This document shows, one piece after another, positions 25,131-39,850 of a stretch of 64,000 bases of DNA. A program made the position numbers and the translations under genes. Under the pieces are notes generated by a model that worked only from the letters and a program-made list of their open reading frames with translations, was not told the origin of the DNA and searched no databases. The stretch covers positions 19,434,001-19,498,000 of the forward strand of contig OX940869.1 of NCBI GenBank assembly GCA_954871525.1, written 5' to 3'. This DNA is from Parietaria judaica. Taxonomy: Eukaryota > Streptophyta > Magnoliopsida > Rosales > Urticaceae. Every line of letters starts with the position of its first letter. Position 1 is the stretch's first letter.

Positions 25131-28100
25131 CCTAAATAGCGAAGCACTGTCTCGTACTTTCTATATCAAGCCGTTAACGAGTTAAAATCATTAACGAAAA
25201 ATGTTAAAATTGGTTTTCTGACGAGAGCAAATACGATGCGTTCTTCATGAACTTTGAGTTGCTAGACCTTCATTAGGGTGGTATTATTATATATTGGGTT
25301 AGTTTTAGCATTAAAACTTACTGAGCTCTCTTAAAACACAGTTTTCAACAATTAATACGTGCTCCAAAAAAAACTGAGTCTTTTTCCCATTTTACGCGAA
25401 AGAACCCTAATTAAACGATATTTTAAACAAAAAATGAACTTCAAAATGCTTCATAATTTGTAATTGTATCACATTTACTTATTTTAATCCCTAAATAGCG
25501 AAGCACTATCTCGTACTTTCTATATCAAGCCGTTAACGAGTTAAAATCATTACCGAAAAATGTTAAAATTGGTTTTCTGACGAGAGCAAATACGATGCGT
25601 TCTTCATGAACTTTGAGTTGCTAGACCTTCATTAGGGTGGTATTATTATATATTGGGTTAGTTTTAGCATTAAAACTTACTGAGCTCTCTTAAAACACAG
25701 TTTTCAACAATTAATACGTGCTCCAAAAAAAACTGAGTCTTTTTCCCATTTTACGCGAAAGAACCCTAATTAAAAGATATTTTAAACAAAAAATGAACTT
25801 CAAAATGCTTCATAAATTGTAATTGTATCACATTTACTTATTTTAATCCCTAAATAGCGAAGCACTGTCTCGTACTTTCTATATCAAGCCGTTAACGAGT
25901 TAAAATCATTAACGAAAAATGTTAAAATTGGTTTTCTGACGAGAGCAAATACGATGCGTTCTTCATGAACTTTGAGTTGCTAGACCTTCATTAGGGTGGT
26001 ATTATTATATATTGGGTTAGTTTTAGCATTAAAACTTACTGAGCTCTCTTAAAACACAGTTTTCAACAATTAATACGTGCTCCAAAAAAAACTGAGTCTT
26101 TTTCCCATTTTACGCGAAAGAACCCTAATTAAACGATATTTTAAACAAAAAATGAACTTCAAAATGCTTCATAATTTGTAATTGTATCACATTTACTTAT
26201 TTTAATCCCTAAATAGCGAAGCACTATCTCGTACTTTCTATATCAAGCCGTTAACGAGTTAAAATCATTACCGAAAAATGTTAAAATTGGTTTTCTGACG
26301 AGAGCAAATCCGATGCGTTCTTCATGAACTTTGAGTTGCTAGACCTTCATTAGGGTGGTATTATTATATATTGGGTTAGTTTTAGCATTAAAACTTACTG
26401 AGCTCTCTTAAAACATAGTTTTCAACAATTAATACGTGCTCCAAAAAAAACTGAGTCTTTTTCCCATTTTACGCGAAAGAACCGTAATTAAACGATATTT
26501 TAAACAAAAAATGAACTTCAAAATGCTTCATAATTTGTAATTGTATCACATTTACTTATTTTAATCCCTAAATAGCGAAGCACTATCTCGTACTTTCTAT
26601 ATCAAGCCGTTAACGAGTTAAAATCATTACCGAAAAATGTTAAAATTGGTTTTCTGACGAGAGCAAATACGATGCGTTCTTCATGAACTTTGAGTTGCTA
26701 GACCTTCATTAGGGTGGTATTATTATATATTGGGTTAGTTTTAGCATTAAAACTTACTGAGCTCTCTTAAAACACAGTTTTCAACAATTAATACGTGCTC
26801 CAAAAAAAACTGAGTCTTTTTCCCATTTTACGCGAAAGAACCCTAATTAAACGATATTTTAAACAAAAAATGAACTTTAAAATGCTTCATAAATTGTAAT
26901 TGTATCACATTTACTTATTTTAATCCCTAAATAGCGAAGCACTGTCTCGTACTTTCTATATCAAGCCGTTAACGAGTTAAAATCATTAACGAAAAATGTT
27001 AAAATTGGTTTTCTGACGAGAGCAAATACGATGCGTTCTTCATGAACTTTGAGTTGCTAGACCTTCATTAGGGTGGTATTATTATATATTGGGTTAGTTT
27101 TAGCATTAAAACTTACTGAGCTCTCTTAAAACACAGTTTTCAACAATTAATACGTGCTCCAAAAAAAACTGAGTCTTTTTCCCATTTTACGCGAAAGAAC
27201 CCTAATTAAACGATATTTTAAACAAAAAATGAACTTCAAAATGCTTCATAAATTGTAATTGTATCACATTTACTTATTTTAATCCCTAAATAGCGAAGCA
27301 CTGTCTCGTACTGTCTATATCAAGCCGTTAACGAGTTAAAATCATTAACGAAAAATGTTAAAATTGGTTTTCTGACGAGAGCAAATACGATGCGTTCTTC
27401 ATGAAGATTGAGTTGCTAGACCTTCATTAGGGTGGTATTATTATATATTGGGTTAGTTTTAGCATTAAAACTTACTGAGCTCTCTTAAAACACAGTTTTC
27501 AACAATTAATACGTGCTCCAAAAAAAACTGAGTCTTTTTCCCATTTTACGCGAAAGAACCGTAATTAAACGATATTTTAAACAAAAAATGAACTTCAAAA
27601 TGCTTCATAATTTGTAATTGTATCACATTTACTTATTTTAATCCCTAAATAGCGAAGCACTATCTCGTACTTTCTATATCAAGCCGTTAACGAGTTAAAA
27701 TCATTACCGAAAAATGTTAAAATTGGTTTTCTGACGAGAGCAAATACGATGCGTTCTTCATGAAATTTGAGTTGCTAGACCTTCATTAGGGTGGTATTAT
27801 TATATATTGGGTTAGTTTTAGCATTAAAACTTACTGAGCTCTCTTAAAACATAGTTTTCAACAATTAATACGTGCTCCAAAAAAAACTGAGTCTTTTTCC
27901 CATTTTACGCGAAAGAACCCTAATTAAACGATATTTTAAACAAAAAATGAACTTCAAAATGCTTCATAAATTGTAATTGTATCACATTTACTTATTTTAA
28001 TCCCTAAATAGCGAAGCACTGTCTCGTACTGTCTATATCAAGCCGTTAACGAGTTAAAATCATTAACGAAAAATGTTAAAATTGGTTTTCTGACGAGAGC

Positions 28101-28361
28101 AAATACGATGCGTTCTTCATGAAGATTGAGTTGCTAGACCTTCATTAGGGTGGTATTATTATATATTGGGTTAGTTTTAGCATTAAAACTTACTGAGCTC
28201 TCTTAAAACACAGTTTTCAACAATTAATACGTGCTCCAAAAAAAACTGAGTCTTTTTCCCATTTTACGCGAAAGAACCCTAATTAAACGATATTTTAAAC
28301 AAAAAATGAACTTCAAAATGCTTCATAAATTGTAATTGTATCACATTTACTTATTTTAATC
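25131..28361 (+). repeat. Irregular block C-A2-C-A1-A2-C-B-A1-B (n=70-78)
   Basis: Monomers n=70 and n=72 are C types with T327 instead of A327, and each is followed by an A19 monomer. Monomer n=73 is A1 with the B right end (G277, T327). Monomer n=78 is B on the left with C277 and A327 on the right. Private changes include TAAAAGA in n=71, AATCCGATG in n=73, AACTTTAAA in n=74 and GAAATTTG in n=77. No clear higher-order period is seen. Confidence 0.7.
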
Positions 28362-29797
28362 CCTAAATAGCGAAGCACTGTCTCGTACTTTCTATATCAA
28401 GCCGTTAACGAGTTAAAATCATTAACGAAAAATGTTAAAATTGGTTTTCTGACGAGAGCAAATACGATGCGTTCTTCATGAACTTTGAGTTGCTAGACCT
28501 TCATTAGGGTGGTATTATTATATATTGGGTTAGTTTTAGCATTAAAACTTACTGAGCTCTCTTAAAACACAGTTTTCAACAATTAATATGTGCTCCAAAA
28601 AAAACTGAGTATTTTTCCCATTTTACGCGAAAGAACCGTAATTAAACGATATTTTAAACAAAAAATGAACTTCAAATTGCTTCATAATTTGTAATTGTAT
28701 CACATTTACTTATTTTAATCCCTAAATAGCGAAGCACTGTCTTGTACTTTCTATATCAAGCCGTTAACGAGTTAAAATCATTACCGAAAAATGTTAAAAT
28801 TGGTTTTCTGACGAGAGCAAATACGATGCGTTCTTCATGAACTTTGAGTTGCTAGACCTTCATTAGGGTGGTATTATTATATATTGGGTTAGTTTTAGCA
28901 TTAAAACTTACTGAGCTCTCTTAAAACACAGTTTTCAACAATTAATACGTGCTCCAAAAAAAACTGAGTCTTTTTCCCATTTTACGCGAAAGAACCGTAA
29001 TTAAACGATATTTTAAACAAAAAATGAACTTCAAAATGCTTCATAATTTGTAATTGTATCACATTTACTTATTTTAATCCCTAAATAGCGAAGCACTATC
29101 TCGTACTTTCTATATCAAGCCGTTAACGAGTTAAAATCATTACCGAAAAATGTTAAAATTGGTTTTCTGACGAGAGCAAATACGATGCGTTCTTCATGAA
29201 CTTTGAGTTGCTAGACCTTCATTAGGGTGGTATTATTATATATTGGGTTAGTTTTAGCATTAAAACTTACTGAGCTCTCTTAAAACACAGTTTTCAACAA
29301 TTAATACGTGCTCCAAAAAAAACTGAGTCTTTTTCCCATTTTACGCGAAAGAACCCTAATTAAACGATATTTTAAACAAAAAATGAACTTCAAAATGCTT
29401 CATAAATTGTAATTGTATCACATTTACTTATTTTAATCCCTAAATAGCGAAGCACTGTCTCGTACTTTCTATATCAAGCCGTTAACGAGTTAAAATCATT
29501 AACGAAAAATGTTAAAATTGGTTTTCTGACGAGAGCAAATACGATGCGTTCTTCATGAACTTTGAGTTGCTAGACCTTCATTAGGGTGGTATTATTATAT
29601 ATTGGGTTAGTTTTAGCATTAAAACTTACTGAGCTCTCTTAAAACACAGTTTTCAACAATTAATACGTGCTCCAAAAAAAACTGAGTCTTTTTCCCATTT
29701 TACGCGAAAGAACCCTAATTAAACGATATTTTAAACAAAAAATGAACTTCAAAATGCTTCATAAATTGTAATTGTATCACATTTACTTATTTTAATC
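28362..29797 (+). repeat. First D-E-A2-C tetramer (n=79-82)
   Basis: Types D and E appear here for the first time from the left. D (28362) looks like C up to offset 209, then carries T229 (AATATG), A250 (GAGTATTTT), G277, T316 (CAAATTGC) and T327. E (28721) carries T23 (TCTTGTAC), C64, G277 and T327. D and E are adjacent here and at most later sites, so they travel as a pair. Confidence 0.8.
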
Positions 29798-32670
29798 CCT
29801 AAATAGCGAAGCACTGTCTTGTACTTTCTATATCAAGCCGTTAACGAGTTAAAATCATTACCGAAAAATGTTAAAATTGGTTTTCTGACGAGAGCAAATA
29901 CGATGCGTTCTTCATGAACTTTGAGTTGCTAGACCTTCATTAGGGTGGTATTATTATATATTGGGTTAGTTTTAGCATTAAAACTTACTGAGCTCTCTTA
30001 AAACACAGTTTTCAACAATTAATACGTGCTCCAAAAAAAACTGAGTCTTTTTCCCATTTTACGCGAAAGAACCGTAATTAAACGATATTTTAAACAAAAA
30101 ATGAACTTCAAAATGCTTCATAATTTGTAATTGTATCACATTTACTTATTTTAATCCCTAAATAGCGAAGCACTATCTCGTACTTTCTATATCAAGCCGT
30201 TAACGAGTTAAAATCATTACCGAAAAATGTTAAAATTGGTTTTCTGACGAGAGCAAATACGATGCGTTCTTCATGAACTTTGAGTTGCTAGACCTTCATT
30301 AGGGTGGTATTATTATATATTGGGTTAGTTTTAGCATTAAAACTTACTGAGCTCTCTTAAAACACAGTTTTCAACAATTAATACGTGCTCCAAAAAAAAC
30401 TGAGTCTTTTTCCCATTTTACGCGAAAGAACCCTAATTAAACGATATTTTAAACAAAAAATGAACTTCAAAATGCTTCATAAATTGTAATTGTATCACAT
30501 TTACTTATTTTAATCCCTAAATAGCGAAGCACTGTCTCGTACTTTCTATATCAAGCCGTTAACGAGTTAAAATCATTAACGAAAAATGTTAAAATTGGTT
30601 TTCTGACGAGACCAAATACGATGCGTTCTTCATGAACTTTGAGTTGCTAGACCTTCATTAGGGTGGTATTATTATATATTGGGCTAGTTTTAGCATTAAA
30701 ACTTACTGAGCTCTCTTAAAACACAGTTTTCAACAATTAATACGTGCTCCAAAAAAAACTGAGTCTTTTTCCCATTTTACGCGAAAGAACCCTAATTAAA
30801 CGATATTTTAAACAAAAAATGAACTTCAAAATGCTTCATAAATTGTAATTGTATCACATTTACTTATTTTAATCCCTAAATAGCGAAGCACTGTCTCGTA
30901 CTGTCTATATCAAGCCGTTAACGAGTTAAAATCATTAACGAAAAATGTTAAAATTGGTTTTCTGACGAGAGCAAATACGATGCGTTCTTCATGAAGATTG
31001 AGTTGCTAGACCTTCATTAGGGTGGTATTATTATATATTGGGTTAGTTTTAGCATTAAAACTTACTGAGCTCTCTTAAAACACAGTTTTCAACAATTAAT
31101 ACGTGCTCCAAAAAAAACTGAGTCTTTTTCCCATTTTACGCGAAAGAACCGTAATTAAACGATATTTTAAACAAAAAATGAACTTCAAAATGCTTCATAA
31201 TTTGTAATTGTATCACATTTACTTATTTTAATCCCTAAATAGCGAAGCACTATCTCGTACTTTCTATATCAAGCCGTTAACGAGTTAAAATCATTACCGA
31301 AAAATGTTAAAATTTGTTTTCTGACGAGAGCAAATACGATGCGTTCTTCATGAACTTTGAGTTGCTAGACCTTCATTAGGGTGGTATTATTATATATTGG
31401 GTTAGTTTTAGCATTAAAACTTACTGAGCTCTCTTAAAACATAGTTTTCAACAATTAATACGTGCTCCAAAAAAAACTGAGTCTTTTTCCCATTTTACGC
31501 GAAAGAACCCTAATTAAACGATATTTTAAACAAAAAATGAACTTCAAAATGCTTCATAAATTGTAATTGTATCACATTTACTTATTTTAATCCCTAAATA
31601 GCGAAGCACTGTCTCGTACTGTCTATATCAAGCCGTTAACGAGTTAAAATCATTAACGAAAAATGTTAAAATTGGTTTTCTGACGAGAGCAAATACGATG
31701 CGTTCTTCATGAAGATTGAGTTGCTAGACCTTCATTAGGGTGGTATTATTATATATTGGGTTAGTTTTAGCATTAAAACTTACTGAGCTCTCTTAAAACA
31801 CAGTTTTCAACAATTAATACGTGCTCCAAAAAAAACTGAGTCTTTTTCCCATTTTACGCGAAAGAACCGTAATTAAACGATATTTTAAACAAAAAATGAA
31901 CTTCAAAATGCTTCATAAATTGTAATTGTATCACATTTACTTATTTTAATCCCTAAATAGCGAAGCACTATCTCGTACTTTCTATATCAAGCCGTTAACG
32001 AGTTAAAATCATTACCGAAAAATGTTAAAATTGGTTTTCTGACGAGAGCAAATACGATGCGTTCTTCATGAACTTTGAGTTGCTAGACCTTCATTAGGGT
32101 GGTATTATTATATATTGGGTTAGTTTTAGCATTAAAACTTACTGAGCTCTCTTAAAACACAGTTTTCAACAATTAATACGTGCTCCAAAAAAAACTGAGT
32201 CTTTTTCCCATTTTACGCGAAAGAACCCTAATTAAACGATATTTTAAACAAAAAATGAACTTCAAAATGCTTCATAAATTGTAATTGTATCACATTTACT
32301 TATTTTAATCCCTAAATAGCGAAGCACTGTCTCGTACTTTCTATATCAAGCCGTTAACGAGTTAAAATCATTAACGAAAAATGTTAAAATTGGTTTTCTG
32401 ACGAGAGCAAATACGATGCGTTCTTCATGAACTTTGAGTTGCTAGACCTTCATTAGGGTGGTATTATTATATATTGGGTTAGTTTTAGCATTAAAACTTA
32501 CTGAGCTCTCTTAAAACACAGTTTTCAACAATTAATACGTGCTCCAAAAAAAAACTGAGTCTTTTTCCCATTTTACGCGAAAGAACCCTAATTAAACGAT
32601 ATTTTAAACAAAAAATGAACTTCAAAATGCTTCATAAATTGTAATTGTATCACATTTACTTATTTTAATC
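29798..32670 (+). repeat. Octameric higher-order repeat E-A2-C-B-A1-B-A2-C (n=83-90)
   Basis: The C unit at 30516 carries G97 to C (GAGACCAAA) and a private T170-region change (GGGCTAG). The unit is repeated from 32671 onward. The copy is 2873 bp because its last monomer has one extra A. Monomer n=87 carries a private G83-region change (AATTTGTTTT). Monomer n=88 is B with A327. Confidence 0.8.
32546..32554 (+). other. A9 tract: the only length variant in the array (360-bp monomer n=90)
   Basis: All other complete monomers keep eight A at offsets 236-243. Here there are nine, which shifts the phase of every later monomer by one base. It could be replication slippage or a homopolymer error in the assembly. 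Confidence 0.85.
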
Positions 32671-35183
32671 CCTAAATAGCGAAGCACTGTCTTGTACTTT
32701 CTATATCAAGCCGTTAACGAGTTAAAATCATTACCGAAAAATGTTAAAATTGGTTTTCTGACGAGAGCAAATACGATGCGTTCTTCATGAACTTTGAGTT
32801 GCTAGACCTTCATTAGGGTGGTATTATTATATATTGGGTTAGTTTTAGCATTAAAACTTACTGAGCTCTCTTAAAACACAGTTTTCAACAATTAATACGT
32901 GCTCCAAAAAAAACTGAGTCTTTTTCCCATTTTACGCGAAAGAACCGTAATTAAACGATATTTTAAACAAAAAATGAACTTCAAAATGCTTCATAATTTG
33001 TAATTGTATCACATTTACTTATTTTAATCCCTAAATAGCGAAGCACTATCTCGTACTTTCTATATCAAGCCGTTAACGAGTTAAAATCATTACCGAAAAA
33101 TGTTAAAATTGGTTTTCTGACGAGAGCAAATACGATGCGTTCTTCATGAACTTTGAGTTGCTAGACCTTCATTAGGGTGGTATTATTATATATTGGGTTA
33201 GTTTTAGCATTAAAACTTACTGAGCTCTCTTAAAACACAGTTTTCAACAATTAATACGTGCTCCAAAAAAAACTGAGTCTTTTTCCCATTTTACGCGAAA
33301 GAACCCTAATTAAACGATATTTTAAACAAAAAATGAACTTCAAAATGCTTCATAAATTGTAATTGTATCACATTTACTTATTTTAATCCCTAAATAGCGA
33401 AGCACTGTCTCGTACTTTCTATATCAAGCCGTTAACGAGTTAAAATCATTAACGAAAAATGTTAAAATTGGTTTTCTGACGAGACCAAATACGATGCGTT
33501 CTTCATGAACTTTGAGTTGCTAGACCTTCATTAGGGTGGTATTATTATATATTGGGTTAGTTTTAGCATTAAAACTTACTGAGCTCTCTTAAAACACAGT
33601 TTTCAACAATTAATACGTGCTCCAAAAAAAACTGAGTCTTTTTCCCATTTTACGCGAAAGAACCCTAATTAAACGATATTTTAAACAAAAAATGAACTTC
33701 AAAATGCTTCATAAATTGTAATTGTATCACATTTACTTATTTTAATCCCTAAATAGCGAAGCACTGTCTCGTACTGTCTATATCAAGCCGTTAACGAGTT
33801 AAAATCATTAACGAAAAATGTTAAAATTGGTTTTCTGACGAGAGCAAATACGATGCGTTCTTCATGAAGATTGAGTTGCTAGACCTTCATTAGGGTGGTA
33901 TTATTATATATTGGGTTAGTTTTAGCATTAAAACTTACTGAGCTCTCTTAAAACACAGTTTTCAACAATTAATACGTGCTCCAAAAAAAACTGAGTCTTT
34001 TTCCCATTTTACGCGAAAGAACCGTAATTAAACGATATTTTAAACAAAAAATGAACTTCAAAATGCTTCATAATTTGTAATTGTATCACATTTACTTATT
34101 TTAATCCCTAAATAGCGAAGCACTATCTCGTACTTTCTATATCAAGCCGTTAACGAGTTAAAATCATTACCGAAAAATGTTAAAATTGGTTTTCTGACGA
34201 GAGCAAATACGATGCGTTCTTCATGAACTTTGAGTTGCTAGACCTTCATTAGGGTGGTATTATTATATATTGGGTTAGTTTTAGCATTAAAACTTACTGA
34301 GCTCTCTTAAAACATAGTTTTCAACAATTAATACGTGCTCCAAAAAAAACTGAGTCTTTTTCCCATTTTACGCGAAAGAACCCTAATTAAACGATATTTT
34401 AAACAAAAAATGAACTTCAAAATGCTTCATAATTTGTAATTGTATCACATTTACTTATTTTAATCCCTAAATAGCGAAGCACTGTCTCGTACTGTCTATA
34501 TCAAGCCGTTAACGAGTTAAAATCATTAACGAAAAATGTTAAAATTGGTTTTCTGACGAGAGCAAATACGATGCGTTCTTCATGAAGATTGAGTTGCTAG
34601 ACCTTCATTAGGGTGGTATTATTATATATTGGGTTAGTTTTAGCATTAAAACTTACTGAGCTCTCTTAAAACACAGTTTTCAACAATTAATACGTGCTCC
34701 AAAAAAAACTGAGTCTTTTTCCCATTTTACGCGAAAGAACCGTAATTAAACGATATTTTAAACAAAAAATGAACTTCAAAATGCTTCATAATTTGTAATT
34801 GTATCACATTTACTTATTTTAATCCCTAAATAGCGAAGCACTATCTCGTACTTTCTATATCAAGCCGTTAACGAGTTAAAATCATTACCGAAAAATGTTA
34901 AAATTGGTTTTCTGACGAGAGCAAATACGATGCGTTCTTCATGAACTTTGAGTTGCTAGACCTTCATTAGGGTGGTATTATTATATATTGGGTTAGTTTT
35001 AGCATTAAAACTTACTGAGCTCTCTTAAAACACAGTTTTCAACAATTAATACGTGCTCCAAAAAAAACTGAGTCTTTTTCCCATTTTACGCGAAAGAACC
35101 CTAATTAAACGATATTTTAAACAAAAAATGAACTTCAAAATGCTTCATAAATTGTAATTGTATCACATTTACTTATTTTAATC
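32671..35183 (+). repeat. Partial second copy of the octamer, E-A2-C-B-A1-B-A2 (n=91-97)
   Basis: The C unit at 33389 carries the same G97 to C change as the C unit at 30516, eight monomers away. That confirms the octameric period. The copy lacks the final C, and a D monomer follows at 35184. Monomer n=95 is A1 with T327. Confidence 0.8.
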
Positions 35184-37337
35184 CCTAAATAGCGAAGCAC
35201 TGTCTCGTACTTTCTATATCAAGCCGTTAACGAGTTAAAATCATTAACGAAAAATGTTAAAATTGGTTTTCTGACGAGAGCAAATACGATGCGTTCTTCA
35301 TGAACTTTGAGTTGCTAGACCTTCATTAGGGTGGTATTATTATATATTGGGTTAGTTTTAGCATTAAAACTTACTGAGCTCTCTTAAAACACAGTTTTCA
35401 ACAATTAATATGTGCTCCAAAAAAAACTGAGTATTTTTCCCATTTTACGCGAAAGAACCGTAATTAAACGATATTTTAAACAAAAAATGAACTTCAAATT
35501 GCTTCATAATTTGTAATTGTATCACATTTACTTATTTTAATCCCTAAATAGCGAAGCACTGTCTTGTACTTTCTATATCAAGCCGTTAACGAGTTAAAAT
35601 CATTACCGAAAAATGTTAAAATTGGTTTTCTGACGAGAGCAAATACGATGCGTTCTTCATGAACTTTGAGTTGCTAGACCTTCATTAGGGTGGTATTATT
35701 ATATATTGGGTTAGTTTTAGCATTAAAACTTACTGAGCTCTCTTAAAACACAGTTTTCAACAATTAATACGTGCTCCAAAAAAAACTGAGTATTTTTCCC
35801 ATTTTACGCGAAAGAACCGTAATTAAACGATATTTTAAACAAAAAATGAACTTCAAAATGCTTCATAATTTGTAATTGTATCACATTTACTTATTTTAAT
35901 CCCTAAATAGCGAAGCACTATCTCGTACTTTCTATATCAAGCCGTTAACGAGTTAAAATCATTACCGAAAAATGTTAAAATTGGTTTTCTGACGAGAGCA
36001 AATACGATGCGTTCTTCATGAACTTTGAGTTGCTAGACCTTCATTAGGGTGGTATTATTATATATTGGGTTAGTTTTAGCATTAAAACTTACTGAGCTCT
36101 CTTAAAACACAGTTTTCAACAATTAATACGTGCTCCAAAAAAAACTGAGTCTTTTTCCCATTTTACGCGAAAGAACCCTAATTAAACGATATTTTAAACA
36201 AAAAATGAACTTCAAAATGCTTCATAATTTGTAATTGTATCACATTTACTTATTTTAATCCCTAAATAGCGAAGCACTATCTCGTACTTTCTATATCAAG
36301 CCGTTAACGAGTTAAAATCATTACCGAAAAATGTTAAAATTGGTTTTCTGACGAGAGCAAATACGATGCGTTCTTCATGAACTTTGAGTTGCTAGACCTT
36401 CATTAGGGTGGTATTATTATATATTGGGTTAGTTTTAGCATTAAAACTTACTGAGCTCTCTTAAAACATAGTTTTCAACAATTAATACGTGCTCCAAAAA
36501 AAACTGAGTCTTTTTCCCATTTTACGCGAAAGAACCCTAATTAAACGATATTTTAAACAAAAAATGAACTTCAAAATGCTTCATAAATTGTAATTGTATC
36601 ACATTTACTTATTTTAATCCCTAAATAGCGAAGCACTGTCTCGTACTGTCTATATCAAGCCGTTAACGAGTTAAAATCATTAACGAAAAATGTTAAAATT
36701 GGTTTTCTGACGAGAGCAAATACGATGCGTTCTTCATGAAGATTGAGTTGCTAGACCTTCATTAGGGTGGTATTATTATATATTGGGTTAGTTTTAGCAT
36801 TAAAACTTACTGAGCTCTCTTAAAACACAGTTTTCAACAATTAATACGTGCTCCAAAAAAAACTGAGTCTTTTTCCCATTTTACGCGAAAGAACCGTAAT
36901 TAAACGATATTTTAAACAAAAAATGAACTTCAAAATGCTTCATAATTTGTAATTGTATCACATTTACTTATTTTAATCCCTAAATAGCGAAGCACTATCT
37001 CGTACTTTCTATATCAAGCCGTTAACGAGTTAAAATCATTACCGAAAAATGTTAAAATTGGTTTTCTGACGAGAGCAAATACGATGCGTTCTTCATGAAC
37101 TTTGAGTTGCTAGACCTTCATTAGGGTGGTATTATTATATATTGGGTTAGTTTTAGCATTAAAACTTACTGAGCTCTCTTAAAACACAGTTTTCAACAAT
37201 TAATACGTGCTCCAAAAAAAACTGAGTCTTTTTCCCATTTTACGCGAAAGAACCCTAATTAAACGATATTTTAAACAAAAAATGAACTTCAAAATGCTTC
37301 ATAAATTGTAATTGTATCACATTTACTTATTTTAATC
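35184..37337 (+). repeat. Hexamer D-E-A2-A1-B-A2, copy 1 (n=98-103)
   Basis: The period is 2154 bp. The third monomer (35902) has C277 with T327 and is followed by A19, as in the later copies. Unlike those copies, the E unit at 35543 carries A250 (GAGTATTTT), as if a D tract had been copied into it. Two further copies occur at 39851 and 42005. Confidence 0.82.
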
Positions 37338-39850
37338 CCTAAATAGCGAAGCACTGTCTCGTACTGTCTATATCAAGCCGTTAACGAGTTAAAATCATTA
37401 ACGAAAAATGTTAAAATTGGTTTTCTGACGAGAGCAAATACGATGCGTTCTTCATGAAGATTGAGTTGCTAGACCTTCATTAGGGTGGTATTATTATATA
37501 TTGGGTTAGTTTTAGCATTAAAACTTACTGAGCTCTCTTAAAACACAGTTTTCAACAATTAATACGTGCTCCAAAAAAAACTGAGTCTTTTTCCCATTTT
37601 ACGCGAAAGAACCGTAATTAAACGATATTTTAAACAAAAAATGAACTTCAAAATGCTTCATAATTTGTAATTGTATCACATTTACTTATTTTAATCCCTA
37701 AATAGCGAAGCACTATCTCGTACTTTCTATATCAAGCCGTTAACGAGTTAAAATCATTACCGAAAAATGTTAAAATTGGTTTTCTGACGAGAGCAAATAC
37801 GATGCGTTCTTCATGAACTTTGAGTTGCTAGACCTTCATTAGGGTGGTATTATTATATATTGGGTTAGTTTTAGCATTAAAACTTACTGAGCTCTCTTAA
37901 AACACAGTTTTCAACAATTAATACGTGCTCCAAAAAAAACTGAGTCTTTTTCCCATTTTACGCGAAAGAACCCTAATTAAACGATATTTTAAACAAAAAA
38001 TGAACTTCAAAATGCTTCAAAAATTTTAATTGTATCACATTTACTTATTTTAATCCCTAAATAGCGAAGCACTGTCTCGTACTTTCTATATCAAGCCGTT
38101 AACGAGTTAAAATCATTAACGAAAAATGTTAAAATTGGTTTTCTGACGAGAGCAAATACGATGCGTTCTTCATGAACTTTGAGTTGCTAGACCTTCATTA
38201 GGGTGGTATTATTATATATTGGGTTAGTTTTAGCATTAAAACTTACTGAGCTCTCTTAAAACACAGTTTTCAACAATTAATACGTGCTCCAAAAAAAACT
38301 GAGTCTTTTTCCCATTTTACGCGAAAGAACCCTAATTAAACGATATTTTAAACAAAAAATGAACTTCAAAATGCTTCATAAATTGTAATTGTATCACATT
38401 TACTTATTTTAATCCCTAAATAGCGAAGCACTGTCTCGTACTGTCTATATCAAGCCGTTAACGAGTTAAAATCATTAACGAAAAATGTTAAAATTGGTTT
38501 TCTGACGAGAGCAAATACGATGCGTTCTTCATGAAGATTGAGTTGCTAGACCTTCATTAGGGTGGTATTATTATATATTGGGTTAGTTTTAGCATTAAAA
38601 CTTACTGAGCTCTCTTAAAACACAGTTTTCAACAATTAATACGTGCTCCAAAAAAAACTGAGTCTTTTTCCCATTTTACGCGAAAGAACCGTAATTAAAC
38701 GATATTTTAAACAAAAAATGAACTTCAAAATGCTTCATAATTTGTAATTGTATCACATTTACTTATTTTAATCCCTAAATAGCGAAGCACTATCTCGTAC
38801 TTTCTATATCAAGCCGTTAACGAGTTAAAATCATTACCGAAAAATGTTAAAATTGGTTTTCTGACGAGAGCAAATACGATGCGTTCTTCATGAACTTTGA
38901 GTTGCTAGACCTTCATTAGGGTGGTATTATTATATATTGGGTTAGTTTTAGCATTAAAACTTACTGAGCTCTCTTAAAACATAGTTTTCAACAATTAATA
39001 CGTGCTCCAAAAAAAACTGAGTCTTTTTCCCATTTTACGCGAAAGAACCCTAATTAAACGATATTTTAAACAAAAAATGAACTTCAAAATGCTTCATAAA
39101 TTGTAATTGTATCACATTTACTTATTTTAATCCCTAAATAGCGAAGCACTGTCTCGTACTGTCTATATCAAGCCGTTAACGAGTTAAAATCATTAACGAA
39201 AAATGTTAAAATTGGTTTTCTGACGAGAGCAAATACGATGCGTTCTTCATGAAGATTGAGTTGCTAGACCTTCATTAGGGTGGTATTATTATATATTGGG
39301 TTAGTTTTAGCATTAAAACTTACTGAGCTCTCTTAAAACACAGTTTTCAACAATTAATACGTGCTCCAAAAAAAACTGAGTCTTTTTCCCATTTTACGCG
39401 AAAGAACCGTAATTAAACGATATTTTAAACAAAAAATGAACTTCAAAATGCTTCATAATTTGTAATTGTATCACATTTACTTATTTTAATCCCTAAATAG
39501 CGAAGTACTATCTCGTACTTTCTATATCAAGCCGTTAACGAGTTAAAATCATTACCGAAAAATGTTAAAATTGGTTTTCTGACGAGAGCAAATACGATGC
39601 GTTCTTCATGAACTTTGAGTTGCTAGACCTTCATTAGGGTGGTATTATTATATATTGGGTTAGTTTTAGCATTAAAACTTACTGAGCTCTCTTAAAACAC
39701 AGTTTTCAACAATTAATACGTGCTCCAAAAAAAACTGAGTCTTTTTCCCATTTTACGCGAAAGAACCCTAATTAAACGATATTTTAAACAAAAAATGAAC
39801 TTCAAAATGCTTCATAAATTGTAATTGTATCACATTTACTTATTTTAATC
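37338..39850 (+). repeat. Spacer block B-A2-C-B-A1-B-A2 (n=104-110)
   Basis: Seven monomers separate hexamer copy 1 from copies 2 and 3. After the first monomer, the order A2-C-B-A1-B-A2 equals monomers 2-7 of the octamer at 29798, so this is probably a displaced octamer fragment. Private changes are CTTCAAAAATTTTAATTG in n=105 and GAAGTACT (C15 to T) in n=110. Confidence 0.7.
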
